Origin: Clostridia bacterium
GTDB taxonomy: Bacteria > Bacillota_A > Clostridia > Oscillospirales > CAG-272
Length of the DNA stretch: 7,665 bases
Direction of reading: 5' to 3'
Assembly (NCBI GenBank): GCA_017630995.1
Contig: JAGBUD010000173.1
Span: forward strand, 1-7,665
The first letter of the stretch is position 1. The number at the start of each line of letters is the position of its first letter. This document shows, piece after piece, positions 6,488 to 7,665 of the stretch. The position numbers and the translations under genes were made by a program. The notes beneath the pieces are model-generated. The model searched no databases and was not told where the DNA came from. It worked only from the letters and a program-made list of their open reading frames with translations.

Positions 6488-7340
6488 CAAGAATACGAAG
6501 ATACTTATAATAGGTCTTGGCGTTATGGGCGGAAGCTATGCCGCAGCGCTGACACGGGCGAAATATGACGTTTGTTGCATTACAAAGGAACAAAAGGACA
6601 TAGATTACGCGATAGAGCGAAATATTATAAAATACGGCACGACGGAGATAGACGAAGAGCTGATAGGAAACGCGGACATTATAATTTTCGCACTTTACCC
6701 CACCGTTTTTATAGAATGGATAGAAAAGAATCAATCACTTTTCAAATCCGGGGCAATAGTTACAGACGTTACGGGCGTTAAGAGTTACGTTGTCAAAAAG
6801 GTGCAAAAGATACTGCGCCCCGACGTTGAGTACATTGCGGCGCACCCGATGGCAGGACGCGAGAGAAGCGGCGTTGAATACAGCGATCCTACGGTTTTTG
6901 AGGGAGCAAACTACATCGTTACCCCGACGAAAAAGAATGGCGAGAGGGCGATTTCCGTTTGCCGCGAGATTGGCGAGATACTTGGATTTTCAAGGATTTC
7001 GGAGCTTGACACGAAAACGCACGACGAGATGATTGCATTTCTTTCGCAGCTTACGCACTGCATTGCCGTTTCTCTTATGAACTGCAACAACGCGCCCGAG
7101 CTTGAAAAATACACGGGCGACTCATTCCGCGACCTTACGCGAATTGCGAAGATTAACGATAAGATGTGGAGCGAGCTTTTCATAATGAACAAGGATGCCC
7201 TGCTTTGCGAGATGGATTCGTTTATTCGGGAATTTATTGAATTTCGAAATCTCATCGAGCGCGAGGACACCGAAAAAATGAGAGAAAAAATGAGAGCTTC
7301 CACTCAAAAGAGAGCACTTTTTGACAAACCCAAAAACTAA
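6480..7340 (+). CDS. tyrA: Prephenate dehydrogenase (TyrA family)
   Basis: Oxidatively decarboxylates prephenate to 4-hydroxyphenylpyruvate for tyrosine synthesis (arogenate as substrate cannot be excluded). In 286 residues it has an N-terminal Rossmann loop GLGVMGG (12-18), the catalytic-site HPMAG (H122), a TP motif (148-149), LTH (H193) and SFRDLTRIA (215-223), whose R221 matches the substrate-binding arginine. After the second beta strand the usual acidic residue is replaced by T35-K36, which hints at NADP rather than NAD. There is no C-terminal ACT domain and no chorismate mutase fusion, so tyrosine feedback through an ACT domain is not expected here. The ATG at 6480 lies inside the end of aroA (8-nt overlap), with GGAGG (6469-6473) 6 nt upstream; the in-frame TTG at 6456 is less likely. 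Confidence 0.93.
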   Translation: MIDKNTKILIIGLGVMGGSYAAALTRAKYDVCCITKEQKDIDYAIERNIIKYGTTEIDEELIGNADIIIFALYPTVFIEWIEKNQSLFKSGAIVTDVTGVKSYVVKKVQKILRPDVEYIAAHPMAGRERSGVEYSDPTVFEGANYIVTPTKKNGERAISVCREIGEILGFSRISELDTKTHDEMIAFLSQLTHCIAVSLMNCNNAPELEKYTGDSFRDLTRIAKINDKMWSELFIMNKDALLCEMDSFIREFIEFRNLIEREDTEKMREKMRASTQKRALFDKPKN

Positions 7341-7358
7341 AAAGCGAGGAATATATAT

Positions 7359-7665
7359 ATGAATATGAAGTTTTTTCGCAAGCTTCCGATTCCTATGGAC
7401 ATAAAGGAGCAGTTTCCCATATCCAAGGATATCGAAAGCGCGCGCAATAAAGCAATAGATGAAATGAACAATATCCTGTGCGGCAAGTCCGAGAAATTTA
7501 TGCTTATAATCGGGCCCTGCTCCGCAGATAACGAGGATTCTGTTTTGGATTACATTTACAGACTTCGCGGCGTTCAAGAAAAGGTTGCAGACAAGATTTT
7601 GATAGTTCCGAGAATCTACACCAACAAGCCAAGGACGACCGGCGAGGGATACAAGGGTATGCTAC
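7359..7665 (+). CDS. aroF: 3-deoxy-7-phosphoheptulonate (DAHP) synthase, class I AroF/AroG type, N-terminal part (continues beyond the window)
   Basis: Catalyses the first committed step, PEP + erythrose 4-phosphate to DAHP. The 102 visible residues match the class I AroFGH family: IIGPCSADN (50-58) with the metal-ligand cysteine C54, then PRIYTNKPRTT (84-94) with R85, K90 and R92. The spacing C54 to R85 equals C61 to R92 in E. coli AroG. GCGAGGA (7344-7350) lies 8 nt before the ATG; an alternative ATG at 7365 is too far from it. The first in-frame codon triplet upstream that matters is the tyrA stop (7338-7340), so no earlier start is possible. The N-terminus is about 8 residues shorter than E. 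coli AroG. The gene is 18 nt after tyrA with no terminator, so it belongs to the operon. The C-terminal two thirds are not seen. Confidence 0.95.
   Translation, partial: MNMKFFRKLPIPMDIKEQFPISKDIESARNKAIDEMNNILCGKSEKFMLIIGPCSADNEDSVLDYIYRLRGVQEKVADKILIVPRIYTNKPRTTGEGYKGML

Overview
The window holds a compact aromatic amino acid biosynthesis operon on the + strand and the start of a divergently transcribed TetR-family regulator on the - strand. Eight tightly packed + strand genes (348 to the right edge) encode nearly every step from erythrose 4-phosphate plus PEP to phenylpyruvate and 4-hydroxyphenylpyruvate. In order they are pheA (chorismate mutase/prephenate dehydratase), aroB, aroC, an aroE-aroK fusion, aroQ (type II dehydroquinase), aroA, tyrA and aroF (DAHP synthase, cut by the window edge). 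In reaction order the route is AroF, AroB, AroQ, AroE, AroK, AroA, AroC to chorismate, then PheA and TyrA. Only the final aminotransferase is not seen.

The organism is most likely a member of the Firmicutes, class Clostridia, perhaps a gut lineage. The grounds are strong GGAGG-type ribosome binding sites, a TTG start, an AT-rich promoter region with consensus sigma-A elements, type II dehydroquinase, and PheA, AroA and AroF sequence styles that resemble clostridial homologues from memory. The genus cannot be told from this sequence.

Layout: 1-163 (-) is the N-terminal DNA-binding part of a TetR-family protein. 164-347 is the divergent control region, with a promoter in each direction and two near-identical GTTAAYACTGTTAACAT palindromes, one at the regulator's own start site and one just downstream of the aro promoter. 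348-7665 (+) is the operon. Gaps between genes are 1, 4, 35, -4, -4, -8 and 18 nt, no internal terminator is seen, and the operon continues past the right edge.

The enzymes are standard families with their catalytic residues in place. The points worth a second look are the twin operators, which predict TetR-type control of a whole shikimate operon, the AroE-AroK fusion of consecutive pathway steps, and several residue-level differences at feedback or inhibitor sites (the PheA ACT domain, the AroF N-terminus and the AroA PEP/glyphosate region). I see no mobile element, CRISPR array, RNA gene or wholly new system.
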